Source: Opitutia bacterium
Lineage (GTDB): Bacteria; Verrucomicrobiota; Verrucomicrobiia; Opitutales; Coraliomargaritaceae
Length of the DNA: 36,871 nucleotides
Reading direction: 5' to 3'
Assembly (NCBI GenBank): GCA_002862945.1
Contig: PKCJ01000097.1
Coordinates: forward strand, 1-36,871
The notes under the pieces are model-generated. The model was given only the letters and a program-made list of their open reading frames with translations. It ran no database searches and had not been told where the DNA came from. How positions within the stretch are numbered: the stretch's first letter is position 1; the number at the start of each line of letters is the position of its first letter. The position numbers and the translations under genes are program-made. This document shows, in pieces, positions 35,919-36,871 of this stretch.

Positions 35919-36700
35919 TGGACTGTGATTCGATCTTTCACCGCCTCTAGTTCACTCTCCGTCATGAGTAAACAAGCAGTTGACCAGGCGTCTGCGTAAG
36001 CGGCTTTTTCGTGAATTACCCTTATCCGTGTGTGGGGATACTGTGTGAATTCTGCCTGACGAGGGGAGACGATGTGACTACCTTGTATTGTAATTCCGGA
36101 TACACTTAGTGCTTGGTTCTTAAGTTCTACCACTGGCATATTGGTTGAGCCCGTGAGCTCGATTTTCCATGAATTTTCTCCAAAGGCTAGCTGCGTACTG
36201 GCACCAGCGGCGACGAGGCCACTATTAATGCCTAAATCGCGAAGGAGTGGCACTATACGATCGAGTGCGTAACCCTTGCCAATACCGCCAAGGTCAATTT
36301 CACGGCCAGCTTCGACGCAGTGAATAGCAGGCCGTTTTGGGTCGACCATTAGTTGCCCTTCGAGGGTTGGCACGACACCTGTCATCGCATTTTTTTGATG
36401 CTCAATTTGTCGTCCTAGTGTAATGTCGAAGAGGCCATCGCTATCGATGTAAATTTTGAGAGCGATATGCATGCATTCGTAGCAAGCCTCACTAATGAAG
36501 AGGGTCTGACCGCTCAGCATTTGATTAATCTGAGAGACGTCGCTCCCAGATATGTAGCGACTGAGGACGTTCTCGATTTCATCGATTAATGCAAAGGCTT
36601 GATTAGCGGCATCACGCGCGTGCTTGGCCTGTGCATGTAATAGACGAAGTGTAAAGGTAGTCTTCATTGCTTCGTGCTTGAAAGTATGCGAGTCGGTCAT
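35909..36700 (-). CDS. apbE: FAD:protein FMN transferase (ApbE family)
   Basis: ApbE attaches FMN covalently to threonine or serine of target flavoproteins such as Rnf/Nqr subunits. Counted from ATG 36700, the family motif LGGIGKGYALDRI is at 137-149, VAAGAST at 163-169 and the Mg-binding YADAWSTA at 235-242. The usual HIIDPRTG appears as HIVSPRQ. The start at 36700 is chosen because its ATG overlaps the stop of the upstream gene (ATGA); a second ATG at 36718 would add six residues. No signal peptide or lipobox is seen, unlike many ApbE proteins. The length is 263 residues. No flavinylation target is adjacent in the intact genes. Confidence 0.9.
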   Translation of the reverse strand: MTDSHTFKHEAMKTTFTLRLLHAQAKHARDAANQAFALIDEIENVLSRYISGSDVSQINQMLSGQTLFISEACYECMHIALKIYIDSDGLFDITLGRQIEHQKNAMTGVVPTLEGQLMVDPKRPAIHCVEAGREIDLGGIGKGYALDRIVPLLRDLGINSGLVAAGASTQLAFGENSWKIELTGSTNMPVVELKNQALSVSGITIQGSHIVSPRQAEFTQYPHTRIRVIHEKAAYADAWSTACLLMTESELEAVKDRITVHCG

Positions 36701-36871
36701 AGCTGAGTTTTGATCCATTTTGTCCAGAGGTCTTTACGCAAATGGAGCGTCATAGAAACATTCGTGCGTAGTCCTCGAGGAAAAGCGACATGGCTATCGT
36801 TAAGTAGCTTATTGGTGGCTTGATCGGAATCTGATACGCTAAAGACAAGCGGAGCATCTATCATATTTACT
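36697..36871 (-). CDS. Unknown protein, C-terminal end only (rest outside window)
   Basis: The frame is open from the window edge for 57 residues (VNMIDAPLVFSVSDSDQATN...LWTKWIKTQL) and ends in TGA overlapping the apbE start by ATGA. The overlap shows that it is a real gene translated together with apbE. I do not recognise a family from this fragment; it could be a periplasmic or exported partner of the ApbE pathway, but nothing in these residues shows this. Confidence 0.6.
   Translation of the reverse strand, partial: VNMIDAPLVFSVSDSDQATNKLLNDSHVAFPRGLRTNVSMTLHLRKDLWTKWIKTQL

Overview
The window looks like chromosomal DNA of a marine Gram-negative bacterium, most likely Verrucomicrobiota, class Opitutae (Puniceicoccales / Coraliomargarita-Lentimonas type). 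This placement is inferred from protein style: a secreted formylglycine sulfatase with long extra modules, outer-membrane genes (BamD, LptE, TonB receptor) and weak Shine-Dalgarno sequences. No marker gene settles it. Most of the sequence is ordinary, densely packed housekeeping DNA.

Layout. 1-9.2 kb: the end of pheT, a broken small exported-peptide gene, a large secreted sulfatase, an omega-amidase-like nitrilase, then a leftward run nadE-hemL-rpe. 9.2-12 kb: rightward maf, a TonB/TolA-like envelope protein and an RluA-type pseudouridine synthase. 12-16.5 kb: leftward typA, ligA and tRNA-Glu, with clear intrinsic terminators. 16.6-19.2 kb: rightward purC, an ABA4-like membrane protein and a metallophosphoesterase.

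19.2-24.7 kb is an A+T-rich accessory block and the most unusual part. Two ~265-bp direct repeats (R1, R2) each hold a tRNA/tmRNA-like 3' end flanked by small phased repeats, as in phage-type attachment sites. A third, short copy (R3) closes the block. Between R1 and R2 lies a probable zinc/metal module: a FeoB-like permease lacking the G domain, a flavoprotein with a Cys-rich tail, a ZigA/YciC-type COG0523 GTPase and a small protein. Between R2 and R3 lies a single unknown membrane-anchored protein. No integrase is present in the window.

24.7-30.4 kb: a leftward set with a siderophore-type TonB receptor behind a strong Fur-box match, then PhnD-PhnC-PhnE-type ABC transporter genes and an SDR. 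30.6-34.7 kb: a compact leftward envelope operon rpmF-plsX-fabH-bamD-lptE with a recognisable sigma70-type promoter and terminator. 34.7-36.9 kb: elbB, a decayed reading frame, apbE and the end of an unknown gene.

The best leads are the tandem integrase-less cassettes with their metal module, a LigA that has lost all four zinc-finger cysteines, the Fur-box receptor beside a phosphonate-type transporter, a sulfatase with a domain inserted in its catalytic fold, and an intrinsic terminator directly in front of typA.
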